Shown here piece by piece: positions 25,701 to 36,137 of a stretch of DNA of 64,000 nt (position 1 is its first letter; each line of letters opens with the position of its first letter). This stretch comes from Carallia brachiata. Taxonomy: Eukaryota > Streptophyta > Magnoliopsida > Malpighiales > Rhizophoraceae. The stretch is from NCBI GenBank assembly GCA_021464245.1, contig JADCRB010000013.1, positions 2,882,455-2,946,454 on the forward strand, given 5' to 3'. The position numbers and the translations under genes were made by a program. Under the pieces are notes generated by a model. That model had not been told where the DNA came from, did no database searches, and saw only the letters and a program-made list of their open reading frames with translations.

Positions 25701-25732
25701 ATATGTTAAAAAAAAAAAAAAAAAAAAAAAAT

Positions 25733-25769
<37 letters not shown>

Positions 25770-25774
25770 AAAAA

Positions 25775-25810
<36 letters not shown>

Positions 25811-26080
25811 CGAAGTCCCGATCTGAAAGACCAAGCGAAAGTCCAAACCCAAACACTTGAGCCCAATTCAGAGTCAAACCCAAACACTCAACCCAAATCC
25901 AAAAATTCCAAATCCAAACCCAAACACTCGACCCAAGTCCAAAACCAAGTCTAGAAGCCCAAACACTCGACCCAAATCCAATCCAAAACCCAAAACCCAA
26001 AAATTCCAAGTTCCAGACACAATCCAAAACCCAAGTTCAAAATCCAATCCAACTCCTGGCCCGCATGAGTATAAACTGTG
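25701..26080 (+). repeat. Poly-A run and CCAAACCCAAACACTCGA-type repeats
   Basis: A roughly 100-base A-rich run (25706-25807) is followed by an imprecise array of CCCAAACACT(C/T)GACCCAA and CCAAAACCCAA units up to about 26060. Simple-sequence arrays at this spot are common in Tat elements. No coding signal is seen. Confidence 0.75.
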
Positions 26081-26189
26081 AACGGCCCAAAAATATAAAA
26101 GCAACGGAGGGTTTGAGTCTGAAACTCAGCATCAGTCTCAACCGATCTTCACCACATACCAAGACCTTTGCTCCTCTGCCACAAGAAAG

Positions 26190-26567
26190 ATGGAACCAGT
26201 TGCAGAACCTCAAGACAAGGGAGAAGAAAGATCACTCCGCACAAGGTGGCAACCGACCATGGCACAACTGGAAATTTTGGAGGAAGTCTTCCACAACAAT
26301 GGAGGTATTATTCCTAGTGCATCTCAAATTTACCAACTTGTCTCACGATTGCGCCCGCTCGGGGCAATCGAAGGAAAAAATGTGTTTTATTGGTTCCAGA
26401 ATCGGAGAAGCAGGAAGAAACCAGCACTGAGAACTGCTTTTTCCAAAGAACAGTCTGTCGTTCCGAGTAAATCCCACTGGTACAGCTTCGCCTCAAATGA
26501 AGCAGGTCCGAGTTCTTCCACTGCAATGGTCTCTCCACGGTATGTTCATCAAAGCCGTAGCCCATAG
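26190..26567 (+). CDS. WUSCHEL-type homeodomain ORF inside the retrotransposon
   Basis: An intact 125-aa frame with ATG at 26190. Residues about 14-80 form a homeodomain of the WOX class: LRTRWQPTMAQLEILEEVF (helix 1), the longer WOX loop NNGGIIPSASQ, helix 2 with LVSRLRPLG, then IEGKNVFYWFQNRRSRKK (recognition helix; NVFYWFQN is the WOX signature). A Ser-rich tail follows. No WUS box is seen in this frame. It lies between integrase and the 3' LTR, same strand, and unlike the pol genes has no stop or shift across the domain. Known: WOX proteins are plant DNA-binding regulators of stem cells and organ founding. Inferred: a host gene piece captured by, and possibly expressed from, the element. 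The function is unknown. Confidence 0.85.
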   Translation: MEPVAEPQDKGEERSLRTRWQPTMAQLEILEEVFHNNGGIIPSASQIYQLVSRLRPLGAIEGKNVFYWFQNRRSRKKPALRTAFSKEQSVVPSKSHWYSFASNEAGPSSSTAMVSPRYVHQSRSP

Positions 26568-26680
26568 GAGCATGCATGCTGGTCCTGGTGGTCTTACGGA
26601 GTCAGCCAAGGGTTCATCCCTCCTAGATACTTAAGTCTAGGAGGAACTTTTCTAGCAGAAAGGAGTTATTTCAGGGAAAT

Positions 26681-26811
26681 TTTGCCTCTCTTTCTAGAAT
26701 ATTCCGACAGCATCAACCAGCTGGAAAGCGACGTCGAAGTCGACGTCAACATCATCGGCCCACCAGACGAGGTCGAGCTTGACTTGGAGTTGCACCTCGG
26801 GCCCCGCTAGG
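26681..26811 (+). other. Possible second exon of the homeodomain gene, ending in an EAR-like motif
   Basis: After the stop at 26565 the DNA continues into a frame ending with LDLELHL (26779-26799), then GPR and TAG at 26809-26811. LxLxL is the EAR repressor motif, often C-terminal in WUS-clade WOX proteins. The tail is out of frame with the homeodomain. A strong donor-like CACG|GTATGT (26540) and pyrimidine-rich acceptor TGCCTCTCTTTCTAG (26683-26697) suggest an intron, although that pair alone gives the wrong phase. A weaker acceptor at 26720 restores the frame. A frameshift is the other explanation. Confidence 0.45.
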
Positions 26812-26829
26812 ACGGCGGACAAGATAAGG

Positions 26830-26918
26830 TGCAACGACTTTGGCAGCACACGGTAACGACTTCTGCAGCACACGGCAACGACTTCTGCAACACACGGTAA
26901 CGACTTTCGTGACACGCG
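26830..26918. repeat. 22-bp tandem repeat, about four units
   Basis: Units of the form GGTAACGACTTCTGCAGCACAC repeat with a few changes, directly after the EAR-like tail. Confidence 0.8.
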
Positions 26919-27094
26919 TCAGCCGCTGCCTCTTTTGTCTCTTATGCAGGAAAGGGACATGGATGACCCAACTTGAATCTGCGTACCTTCTTTTTGACTT
27001 TTCAAAAAAAAAAAAAACTTTATCGCATGTATATATATATCTTGCATTCCCGAGTTATAATACTCACCCCTCAGCTCTTCTTTCTCAAAAGAAA

Positions 27095-27493
27095 ATGGCT
27101 AGTCTCTGCACTTGTCTTAGGAAGTTCTTCGATCAAGAAGTTGGAGGCGCACGAGTTAAGAAAAGAAGGAGTAGTCTTCCTCGAGGGATCCCTAACGCCA
27201 TCGGTGTCATGGAGTTCCAACTACTCTCCTTAGTTCACATCTACTACAGAGGGATGAGACGCTGCAATTATCCTAATCTTCCTTTGGATGCGGCGATGTA
27301 CGGGGAAGTTCCAACTACTCTCCTTACGTCGAAGCAGACTTATGAATCATCACTACAGTCAGTCTCTCTGTGTGCCGGTCTTGAAATTCCAAGGTCCTGG
27401 GCCTTCCTCTTGGGGAGGTTCAAGTTCTTTACCTACCGGATCATCCTCACCAAAGTTTTGGAACTTCAAAGAACCTTTGCCAGCCTTTTCTAG
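27095..27493 (+). CDS. Unidentified ORF with its own TATA-like region (133 aa)
   Basis: ATG at 27095 (MASLCTCLRKFFDQEVGG), with a TATATATATAT run 65 bases upstream and a pyrimidine-rich leader between, much like a plant gene start. A basic stretch RVKKRRSS follows, then no recognisable domain. A parallel frame (27288-27746) is also open with SSSLPTGSSSPKFWNF. The 18-base block GTTCCAACTACTCTCCTT occurs twice (27217 and 27308). It could be a second captured host fragment or chance. I do not recognise it. Confidence 0.3.
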   Translation: MASLCTCLRKFFDQEVGGARVKKRRSSLPRGIPNAIGVMEFQLLSLVHIYYRGMRRCNYPNLPLDAAMYGEVPTTLLTSKQTYESSLQSVSLCAGLEIPRSWAFLLGRFKFFTYRIILTKVLELQRTFASLF

Positions 27494-27723
27494 CTATGGA
27501 AGCTCGAATGCACCTGGAGCTAGAATGTCAATTTTTATATTGGCTGGGCTGCTAACTTTCTCAATATCGTATCGGATTCCTATTGCGATCCAACAACAGC
27601 AGACATATTCAAAGATAGAAGACTCCAAGATTCAATGTTCATCAGTACGTTTCAAAATTTCAAACTGGACTTCAAGACTCGGTTCGAATTATCTCTGTAA
27701 AAATCTTTCTTACCGACCCTTGA

Positions 27724-27736
27724 AGTTTGGGGCATT
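27724..27736 (+). other. Polypurine-tract candidate
   Basis: AGTTTGGGGCATT lies immediately before the 3' LTR, where the plus-strand primer tract is expected. It is short and interrupted. Confidence 0.4.
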
Positions 27737-28415
27737 TGTAAACTAATAATTAAAAAAATATATATATATAATATCTTGGTTGGCAGCCGCCAACCTTGAA
27801 GTCAAGGTTAGCAGCTGCCAACCTTTAATGCCACCAACCAATTGGTTGATGGCAGGCAGGTGGGGGAGGCCTATAAATGGCCTCCCCAATTGAAATGCAG
27901 AAGAAAAAAAGAAAGGAAGAGCAGCGAAGAGCAGCGCAGCGCAGAAAAAAAAAGAAAGAAAAAAAAGAAAGCAGGCGAAAAAAAAAAAAAAAGAAAAAAA
28001 AAGAGAGAGAGATAGTAAAAAAAAAAAAAAATCAAAATATTACAAATCTGGTTGGGATTAAGTCTCATACGGCCCTCAGCAAAATCCAGGCAGCTCATCC
28101 GAGAACAAGTCCATTCGACCCTCGGTGAAATTAAGCCAGATCGGCTCAGATCAAATCTCTACGGTTCCTAAACGTAGTCAAAACGTCCAAATCAGATACA
28201 GTTTCAGTATATCCAGTTCAAGAAAAAGCGGTGGAAATTATTTCTGTCAAGATCAAGCTCGTGCAGCCCTTGACGGAGTCAAAAAAGGAACACTAATCGG
28301 AGGATCTACGGAGATCGACCCCACGTAAATTTTCTTTTACTTTACAATTTTTATTTGTAATTTATTTTTGTATTTTCGAGTTTAATTATTTTAGGCTCGA
28401 AATTTACGCTTTACA
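27737..28415 (+). repeat. 3' LTR
   Basis: Same ends and order as the 5' LTR. It carries a 10-bp AAGAGCAGCG duplication near 27925 and a TATA-like CTATAAAT at 27871-27878. Confidence 0.95.
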
Positions 28416-28420
28416 ATGAC
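28416..28420. repeat. Target-site duplication, right (ATGAC)
   Basis: Five bases directly after the 3' LTR, identical to 18343-18347. Confidence 0.9.
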
Positions 28421-30927
28421 ATATAGGTTTGAGAGTTATTATGGATCCAGCTATTCAATACTGGGGTTTAGCAAACCCCATTCACTGTGATTAATAGAAA
28501 AAATAATAGCATTTGTGTAAAAATATTGTAGATTCAAGTCTCGATAAAATTTTAAATAATGAAACTAAATACAAATTTTATTAAGTTATAAATAATTTTA
28601 ATGACACTTATTGAGTTTTGAAATTTACCTTATTGTGGGTTTGATATAAATAATTTAGTCTACTTGACAACGATAAACTTTCGTAACTCTTCTTGACAAA
28701 TCAGCGAAACACCATTCTTACACACAAAAATTAAAAAACAAAAGATAATAGCATGTGTAGCAAATTAATGTCAAAGCGCCACTTAATATAATAGTCTAGA
28801 TGGCGCTTCGTCAATCTCCTAGCCAATAAAAGGATATGGTTGAAGTGTGGATATCGAGAGTTCACAATTTGATAATAATTGAGTTGGCTGTGACAGAATT
28901 TTATTCAATCTCGTTAATATTTAAGTTGTGAGTTCTAAGATCCCACGTTATATTCTTCGTAACAGGCGACGAAAGGAGAAAGGTTTTAAAGAAGTATATC
29001 GAAAGCTTGAACATAAAAATGACAGCTATCAAGCAACTGAGAAATTTCCGTGCAGAAATTGAGAAATTAAGCACAAACTAGATTCTTCTTGCTTCAGTCA
29101 CGGAAAACGTGATTCCAGCTTGGTAGACTACTTGAGCAAATCTGCGTCTTTTAGATTTGATGAAAAAAGTTGAAGGTGTACGTGAATGGATAATTTCAAC
29201 TTTGATTTATAGGTGCGACGATAATATACCTATCATACATTTTTATTGATATATGAAAAAAAAAATAATTTCAAAGTAATATGCTTTTTGAAAATGGTGT
29301 AATGTGCATGTGAAGAAGTCACCATTTCTTTGAACAAATCAACACATTCTATTGAACAAATCTATTGGGGACCATTTTGTAGTTTTGATTCTTGCTTCTT
29401 GGCCGGATACGGTGGGGGTTTAAGCTGATTGAAGACAGGGAGGGACCAATTACTTGACTTACTTGCATGAATATATCTATGAATGATATTCTTTAGTGAT
29501 CAAGTGGCTGTCTATAATTTCTCAAAGAGACGAAAGAAAGAGTTGTTAGAAGAGTGATTTATTATTTTTCTCCTTTGTTTATTTTGCATGCACGAAAGAG
29601 AATCTTGGTGTAAGTAAGAGGTTACTTTATTATGACTTGATAGATATAAGTTCGTTTGTAAAAATAATCACTTTTTCTAAATAACAAAAAAAAAAATTGT
29701 GTACATTAACCTTTCTTCTTCGTATTTTACAAAAAAGAGAGTCTCTTATATAGAATTTTTTTAAAATTTTTTTATTTTGCATCTGCCCAAAATACTCCCT
29801 AGTTGGTGCCAGTTAGATATTAGGGAGGCAGGAGCATGTGCAGACAAATGAATGCAATGGACATCACATGCATTCATTTTGTGGTGGATGGCTAATTAAG
29901 CCTATGACCTTTTCTTCAATTAATTTTAATTAGAACCGGAGTGCAAGACTTTGAGTCCTCAAAATGTCTTCAGTAAATCGGACTCCTGACTCAGTGACTC
30001 AATTCCTCACTTGGGTCAACGAATATGTGATGAGAAAAATGATTTCTTGCTCGAATTCTCGTATGTATGAATTGATTACGCCAGAACGTTGATTTTTTTG
30101 GGTGCCGCGAGTAAAATTATAGAAATCTACAAAATCATCGTTCCGAACGCCTCCGAACATGCCCAAATTCACGCAGAATAACATTGTTCATGTACTAATT
30201 ATGATTTTTTTATTTATAAAAGAGGTGATGAGAGAGCGCAGATTTTGTTGGAGCGGTTGAAGTATGCTTGTTCCAACCGGTTAGACGGAGATTCGAGCTC
30301 CTGCCTGACAACTCATTTCCCCTCTCCTTAGTCCTTAATGGGACACCTTGAGTCATTAGGCTAGTTGACGAAAAAAAAAAAAAAAATAAACAGAGGTAAC
30401 AAGACCATCTCACAGGAAGGAGCGATGAGGAATTATGATTATGCGATAAATATAATTCAATCATTCCGAATTTGTTTTCTCAACGGAGATTGGCCAGGGC
30501 CCACCTCCAAGCCCGATGAACTGACAGCCCAACTGAGGTTCAAACCTTTGCTTCCTTGGTTCCTAAAGCCGAGCAATTAAAACAATAAGAACAATTAGAA
30601 GTTAAAACCGGTCCACAGGGAAATTTTTCAAAGAAAATTGAGTTCGCATTTTTTTGTCTTCAGAGATAGTTAAAGGCTCATATTACAACTAGCGAAAGGA
30701 GAATTTAAAAGAGATAAGAATCGAATTTCCGATCTCTTTCGTAGCACACTTCCAATAAACTAACTGCTCTAGAAAATTGAGGTTCACATCCTACTTGATC
30801 CAATGCTTCAAGAATTTCATTAAAGTACAAGAAGCCAAAGCATTGAGCAGCAAAGCCTTTTATTTGACCCACGAAAGTGATAAATACTAGTTTATACTCA
30901 ACATGTTGATCAAGAACTTGTGAATGA
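28421..30927. other. Intergenic, no gene seen
   Basis: AT-rich DNA between the retrotransposon and the 3' end of the cytochrome b5 reductase gene. Apart from a SINE-like relic at about 30230-30385 nothing was recognised. The frames at 29999-30184 and 30705-30971 lack any family signal. Confidence 0.5.
30230..30388 (+). mobile_element. Possible SINE relic with A-rich tail
   Basis: A tRNA-like region with a B-box-like GAGATTCGAGCTCC (30289-30302) is followed by about 70 bases of non-tRNA sequence and an A run (30370-30386). No target duplication was confirmed. Confidence 0.35.
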
Positions 30928-33900
30928 TCAGAACTGGAATTGCATCTCAGTCGCGTAGCCAAGAGCTTCAAGGTGAGCAGCCATGGCCTTGTTCATGGGT
31001 GGTGGCCCGCATCTTAGAATCTGCAAATTACATTCTCCAAATTAGTTGTCCTCCTGGTCCTACAGCCTATTAGCCAGAAGGCAAGAAGTGAAACGTGTTC
31101 GAGCACAGAGAGTGGTATTGACAGAATTAGCTGTCCTTCTAGTTCTACAGCCTATTGACCAGAAGGCAAGAAGTGAAATGTGTTCGAGCACAGAGAGTGG
31201 TATTGACCGTAAGATTACATAACGATGCTTACTTGGACATCCGGTGCCGGTGCAGGACAGTGTGTTTCAATCATCTCCTTTGATACAAAGCCAACACCAC
31301 CATTCCATGCTTCTGGCGGCTGAATAAAACAGACATTGTTAAAATGGTCAGTTTAGTTCGGAAGATGGCATCACTTGTCACATATAACACAAACATATTT
31401 GGTCCAGAAAGCATGGGATTGCACAAGTAGACAATATGGGAGTTTGATGTACCAAATTGCAGTACAATGCCTACCAATAATATGCAAGCCAAGCTTATGC
31501 AAATGTACATTCGACAGACAATTAACCAGTTCAACAGAAGGACATTTTCTGATGTCAACTGCATCACAAAATGGAAACGCAGGAAAATTTGGAGAAGGAA
31601 CAAAAATTTGCATTTTCTCTAATAACATTCGCAGAACACTATTGAAATATTCTTGCTAGTCTGTCAAATAACATTTCATTGATTTCAGTGAAGTCCCCAT
31701 AACACCATGAGCAGTCTACTTTTTAACAAACTGGAAAAAGAATGTGACATAAAGTTGGCAACTTAAAAATCATTAGAAGACCTAGCTCAGCTAAGAATGC
31801 CACAACAAAATGCACGGCAACCAAATGAAAGAAACAAACCAATAATCTAGATTTCTTCCAAAGCTACTCTCCAACCCGATTTCAACCAACCAGTTCACAT
31901 GCCTTCATGCCGAAGCTCACCATTTTATATGCAATTTCAATTATCAAAATATTAAAAAAAATGTTCTAGTGTATGAGACTCCCACATTGAGAGATTTGAG
32001 GATACATCAAATATACACAAATTTACCTTGTTTTTAGAAAGAAAAAGATTGTTTTCGTAACTCAAATCTGTGACCCAAAAACTTTACCATTACACCAAAG
32101 TTTGTCCTTCTATTAATGAAAGGAAAAATTACTAACTAGATTTAAAACATAACAGCACCAAAATACCAGAGTAAGAGAAAAATAAATGCACAACAAAAAA
32201 AAAGATAATAAATGTCAAGAATTGACAGAAAGAACTATGACAGCCAAAAATATATTCAAGTGGTTGCAAAGAAAAACAAGTAACCTGATTCAAAACATAG
32301 TACACTTTGAAGCGATCAGAGTACTTGAAAGCAAGTTCATCCAATTCTCTCTGTGGAAGAATGAAAACGAATTACTTCATTTGTGTACTTAGCAAAAAAG
32401 AAAGAACAACTTGTGAGTCCCTAACATTAAGCGAAAGAGATTGTGACTTGCTCCCCTGAGCTTAAATAATTTGATGTGCAAGCTACAATGGTGCATAAAT
32501 AGCACTGGAAAGGGACACAGAAATTACCTTTAAAAGAATGTCCTCATATGTAACGTTGGCATAGATAAGGTGCACCTTCGTCCTGTCTTTTGGGTTTTCC
32601 AATATTGCTCTAGCAACCTTGAGACAAAACATCAAGAACAGCAAAAATATGATGACTGTCAAAAGCTTCTACAATATTCCAAAAAAACATTGCAAGATAG
32701 CATTGCAGAAACGAAAAGTATAAAATCGAGGATGAAAAATTCTCGCTCACATACTTGGAACATTGGAGTAATCCCAGATCCTCCAGCAAGCATACCAAAT
32801 GCTCTAACCTGGCCAGGTTGATATCTAAAACGTCCCTGGCACAATTAATATTCAAAGAAGAGGAGGCCCAGTGAGAGACTTAACTTTCCAAACAGCTAAT
32901 ATTGGAATGTCATAATCAAGGGAAAAAAAAAAAACACAATAAATATAAGTTTCATTCCACAGAACAGCAACTAATGACCCAAAAATTTTCAGTTATTGAT
33001 TAAATACTTATGAAGATGGAGGCCATAAATATTTTTATTATTGATAGGAAATAAAACACATTACAATGACATCTTGTTTAACATCAAATAAAAGCAATGA
33101 TGAAATTATTCCAGCAGCTTCAATAGCAGGCAATGATGGAAAAAGGCCTAGAGTGCAAGGTAGCAGAATGAAAAAATCTCATGCAAAATTTCATTCATTT
33201 TTTTTTTCTTGTTAAGAGACAATCTTGTGCAGAAAACAACAAGGACAAGTTAACATGCACACTAACAAAAAAGCAATGTCAACGTTCACTCGCTAAGCAA
33301 GTACCTTGGGTCCTTTAACAGAAAGATAATCACCAACACGCATCTCTCGAAAATGATGGGACATTCGTCCTTGCGGATACATCTGCACGCAGGAAAATAT
33401 AAATCAACACATTGGTTGGGACCAAGTAAGAGGGCAACTGAAAATGTTGCATAAATCCAAAAGATAACGTTTCGACAGAAACTTTTCTCATATATACCTT
33501 GATAACCAATTCAAAATGCCCAACATCAGAGTCCAATGTCGTTGGGGTGTATGGTTTGATAACCTCTTCACCTTGGCTATCCTTCCCCCTGTTTGGAAAA
33601 TCAACAGGTAAAATCTAACACAAAATCACAAATCTAAAAACTGAGAGAAACTTCCGTTGCGTAGTATCTACTTTTATTTTATGAATGTACATTTATTGCA
33701 CATGGATTAGAAAAATTCATAATGGAATGCATACAAGAACATTGAAAAAGTCCTGCATAAAAATTTTCGAGTTTTTTTTTTCTGGACAGCATCCACTAAG
33801 ACCCATTCTAATGAACTAACAAATCCAAAAAGGAAAAACACAACTGAACCTGCAACTTATATGTTGTCCGATTGGAAGACCCAAAATTGAAGTAGGTGTG

Positions 33901-35264
33901 GGAAGTGCAAATGTGAACTTTGCAACATTGTGACTGAGCTGTGTGCGCTTCACAAGTTTGAACTCCTTAAAATTCTCAGGATCTAGGCAGCCTGTAAGCA
34001 CAAATCACAGGAAAAGCTAGTTTTCAGACAACATATACAAAAATAAATTCATCAACACACGAATTTAATAGATAAAAAAGAAGATTTTCATACCAATGCC
34101 ATTGAATAATAACATTTGCATTTCTTTCTTTTATCTTTTTGAAAAGAAACTAACCTACATAATATTTCAGCAACACTCTGTTTGTGGAATGGTAAATAAA
34201 TAGTCCCGAAAGCAAAGACAGGCTTTGGGGTGAAGGAGGAGCAAAGCACAATAGCATCAAGCTCTTGACCATAGGGGGACTTTGGGAAGATGAGACTCGC
34301 TATAAATACTTTAAACTGTTTCTCAGAAATATAGAATACAAGCAACTGACAGTACAGATAAGGCAGCATCCAGGACTTGATTTGTTCTTTACACAATTGA
34401 ATTGCATCCTTTATTAGTCCCAATAGCCATTTATCTGGTATACACTGAGATCATTCTTGTTCACAAGCATAAAGAGGCTTTATCAACTAAGCCTACTTTA
34501 GTATGTACACTCTAATTACTGATGATAGGAGTTTTTGCAATGACTCCAACTGCAACTCATACAATTTGTACTTATTCGTTAATTTCATGAATAGATATTT
34601 CACAATACAGAATCACTATTAGACATCCCAAATGTTGAGGGTTGCAATTCCATTCTGTGCAATCCCATACCCAATTTTTTTTGCGCTTATCACAGTTGAC
34701 ATTATAGTAATCCTTAACAGATATAATCCAAGATAAATAGATAAAAAGGTAACAATGTGATATACAAATGGATTAATTTAGAGATGCAAAATTGGAAACA
34801 CAAAGCTATATGATCCAAAACCAACAAAGATTGCCAAGAACCTACATGGTCAGGGCATATACTGCTACAAAGTAACCAAACACATACGACAAACCATTTA
34901 CATCTACAAGCCTATTTAGAGTCCACATTTCAGCAACTTCCCACATATCATCAACAACATATAAACTAAATCGAGAATAATATCAACTGCAACACTGAAT
35001 ATAAGGGAGACCATGACTAAGAAGTCCTTGAACAATCAGAAAATCATGTGAAAGCCTCAATCTTTTCAGGACTGTAGTATTAAAACTCAATCAACACCCA
35101 CAATGTAAAACCAGTTAAACCAATGGAAGAGCGCAGAATGAGGTCAAACCTTTTGGTTTTTTGGAAGAAAGCAGAAAGATTGCACCAATAGCAATGGCCA
35201 CAATGGCCACAGCCAGACCCACAACAATCTGAACATCAAGTGTCTGTAAGAATTCCAAGTCCAT
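30928..35264 (-). CDS. CBR1: NADH-cytochrome b5 reductase 1
   Basis: Exons: 35264-35150, 33991-33850, 33588-33498, 33382-33305, 32835-32755, 32617-32528, 32350-32285, 31319-31233, 31020-30928. All are GT-AG; 280 aa, the usual length. Seen: an N-terminal membrane anchor ([20 protein letters not shown]) followed by SSKK; the FAD-binding RxYTxxT/S motif as KPYTPTT; the FAD-phosphate segment [10 protein letters not shown]; the NADH-binding [10 protein letters not shown]; the nucleotide-binding RCGPPPM; and the C-terminal EMQFQF. Known: this enzyme, on the cytosolic face of the ER, passes electrons from NADH via FAD to cytochrome b5 for fatty-acid desaturation and hydroxylation. All key residues are present. 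Intron 1 is long (about 1.16 kb). A BODYGUARD-like hydrolase and a VAR3-like gene lie upstream, as in Arabidopsis chromosome 5. Confidence 0.95.
31040..31207. repeat. 85-bp tandem duplication in CBR1 intron 8
   Basis: Units start AATTAGTTGTCCTCCTGG (31040) and AATTAGCTGTCCTTCTAG (31125) and share AGCCAGAAGGCAAGAAGTGA-like and GAGCACAGAGAGTGGTATTG text. They differ at a handful of bases. Confidence 0.85.
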
Positions 35265-35520
35265 GGTTAAGTTTTCACCTCAACTTCCCTCCAAGAAAGG
35301 AACTTTGAGATGAATATCAACAGAAGAACCTGAACCAAGAAATGGGTGCGAGAGAAATACAGAGAATCTGCTGGTCCTCGAAGACAACCATTTGATAATT
35401 TAGCCTGGTGGGTGGGTGAGGGGTGACGGAAAAAAAAGACACGGACTAATATGTACAAATTGGACCAATAGCGGGTAGAGCCCACACACATACGAAAACT
35501 TATAGATTAAAAAAGACGAG

Positions 35521-36137
35521 GTAAATATATAGATTTTACTTATTATTTTTAATTTTTTTAAAAAATTTTACTCACAATATTTTTATATTTTAAATTTTTA
35601 CTTTTTATATTTCTATCGTCAATTTTTTTTGCTATCCTCCATTAGTTTGTTGTTAAATTTGATATTTAGCAATCCAATTATCGTTACGTCATCTAATTTA
35701 AATGACATGTCAGTATAAAATGATGACTTGATATTTAATATTTTTTTATTTTTTTTTCAAATATTGTGATTTTAAAAAAATTAAAAGAAAATGTTATTTA
35801 TTATTTTATAAAATTAAAAGTAAAAATAAAAATAAAGAGTTTGCTACCTGTATATATTAAAATAAACAAATACTTGAACAGGAATAACCTGAAAAAAACG
35901 ATGTATGTTAAGTCATCACTTTATTAAATATCAAGTCATCACTTTATACTGACATGTCATTTAAATTAGACGACATTACGATGACTAAACTGCTAAATAT
36001 TAAATATAACGGCAAACTAACTGAGGAGGGTAAAAAATATTGCCAGTAAAAACGTAGAGGGCAGAATTTAAAATATAAAAATATTTTGAGTGAAATTCTT
36101 AAAAGGAAAAAAGATGATGGGTGGAATTCATGTGTTT
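35521..36137. mobile_element. Foldback element with ~200-bp inverted repeats
   Basis: The left arm (about 35521-35745) is the diverged reverse complement of the right arm (about 35915-36137). The best blocks are CTAATTTAAATGACATGTCA, GTATAAAATGATGACTTGAT and AATATTTTTATATTTTAAAT. A loop of about 170 bp separates them. No coding content. Exact ends and target duplication are uncertain. The long-arm design resembles the element at 4973-5473, but the sequence is different. Confidence 0.7.

Larger units (their letters stand above)
18348..28415 (+). mobile_element. Ty3/Gypsy LTR retrotransposon, Tat-type, with captured homeodomain ORF
   Basis: A 10,068-bp element with LTRs 18348-19030 and 27737-28415, both TG...CA, flanked by ATGAC at 18343-18347 and 28416-28420. 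Order inside: primer site, gag, aspartic protease, RT, RNase H, a second RNase H, integrase, then about 2 kb of non-retroviral sequence before the 3' LTR. RNase H twice before integrase, with extra 3' sequence, is typical of the Tat/Ogre/Retand group (established knowledge). The LTRs differ at about 14 positions in the alignable part, nearly all transitions, plus a 10-bp duplication in the 3' LTR and homopolymer lengths, so the insertion is fairly young. The coding region has at least eight frame changes, so this copy cannot encode an intact polyprotein as given. Confidence 0.95.

Noticed and set aside
25767..26104. Minus-strand frames rich in FGFGL/WVW repeats
   Set aside because: A translation of the CCAAACCCAAA simple repeat, not a protein gene.
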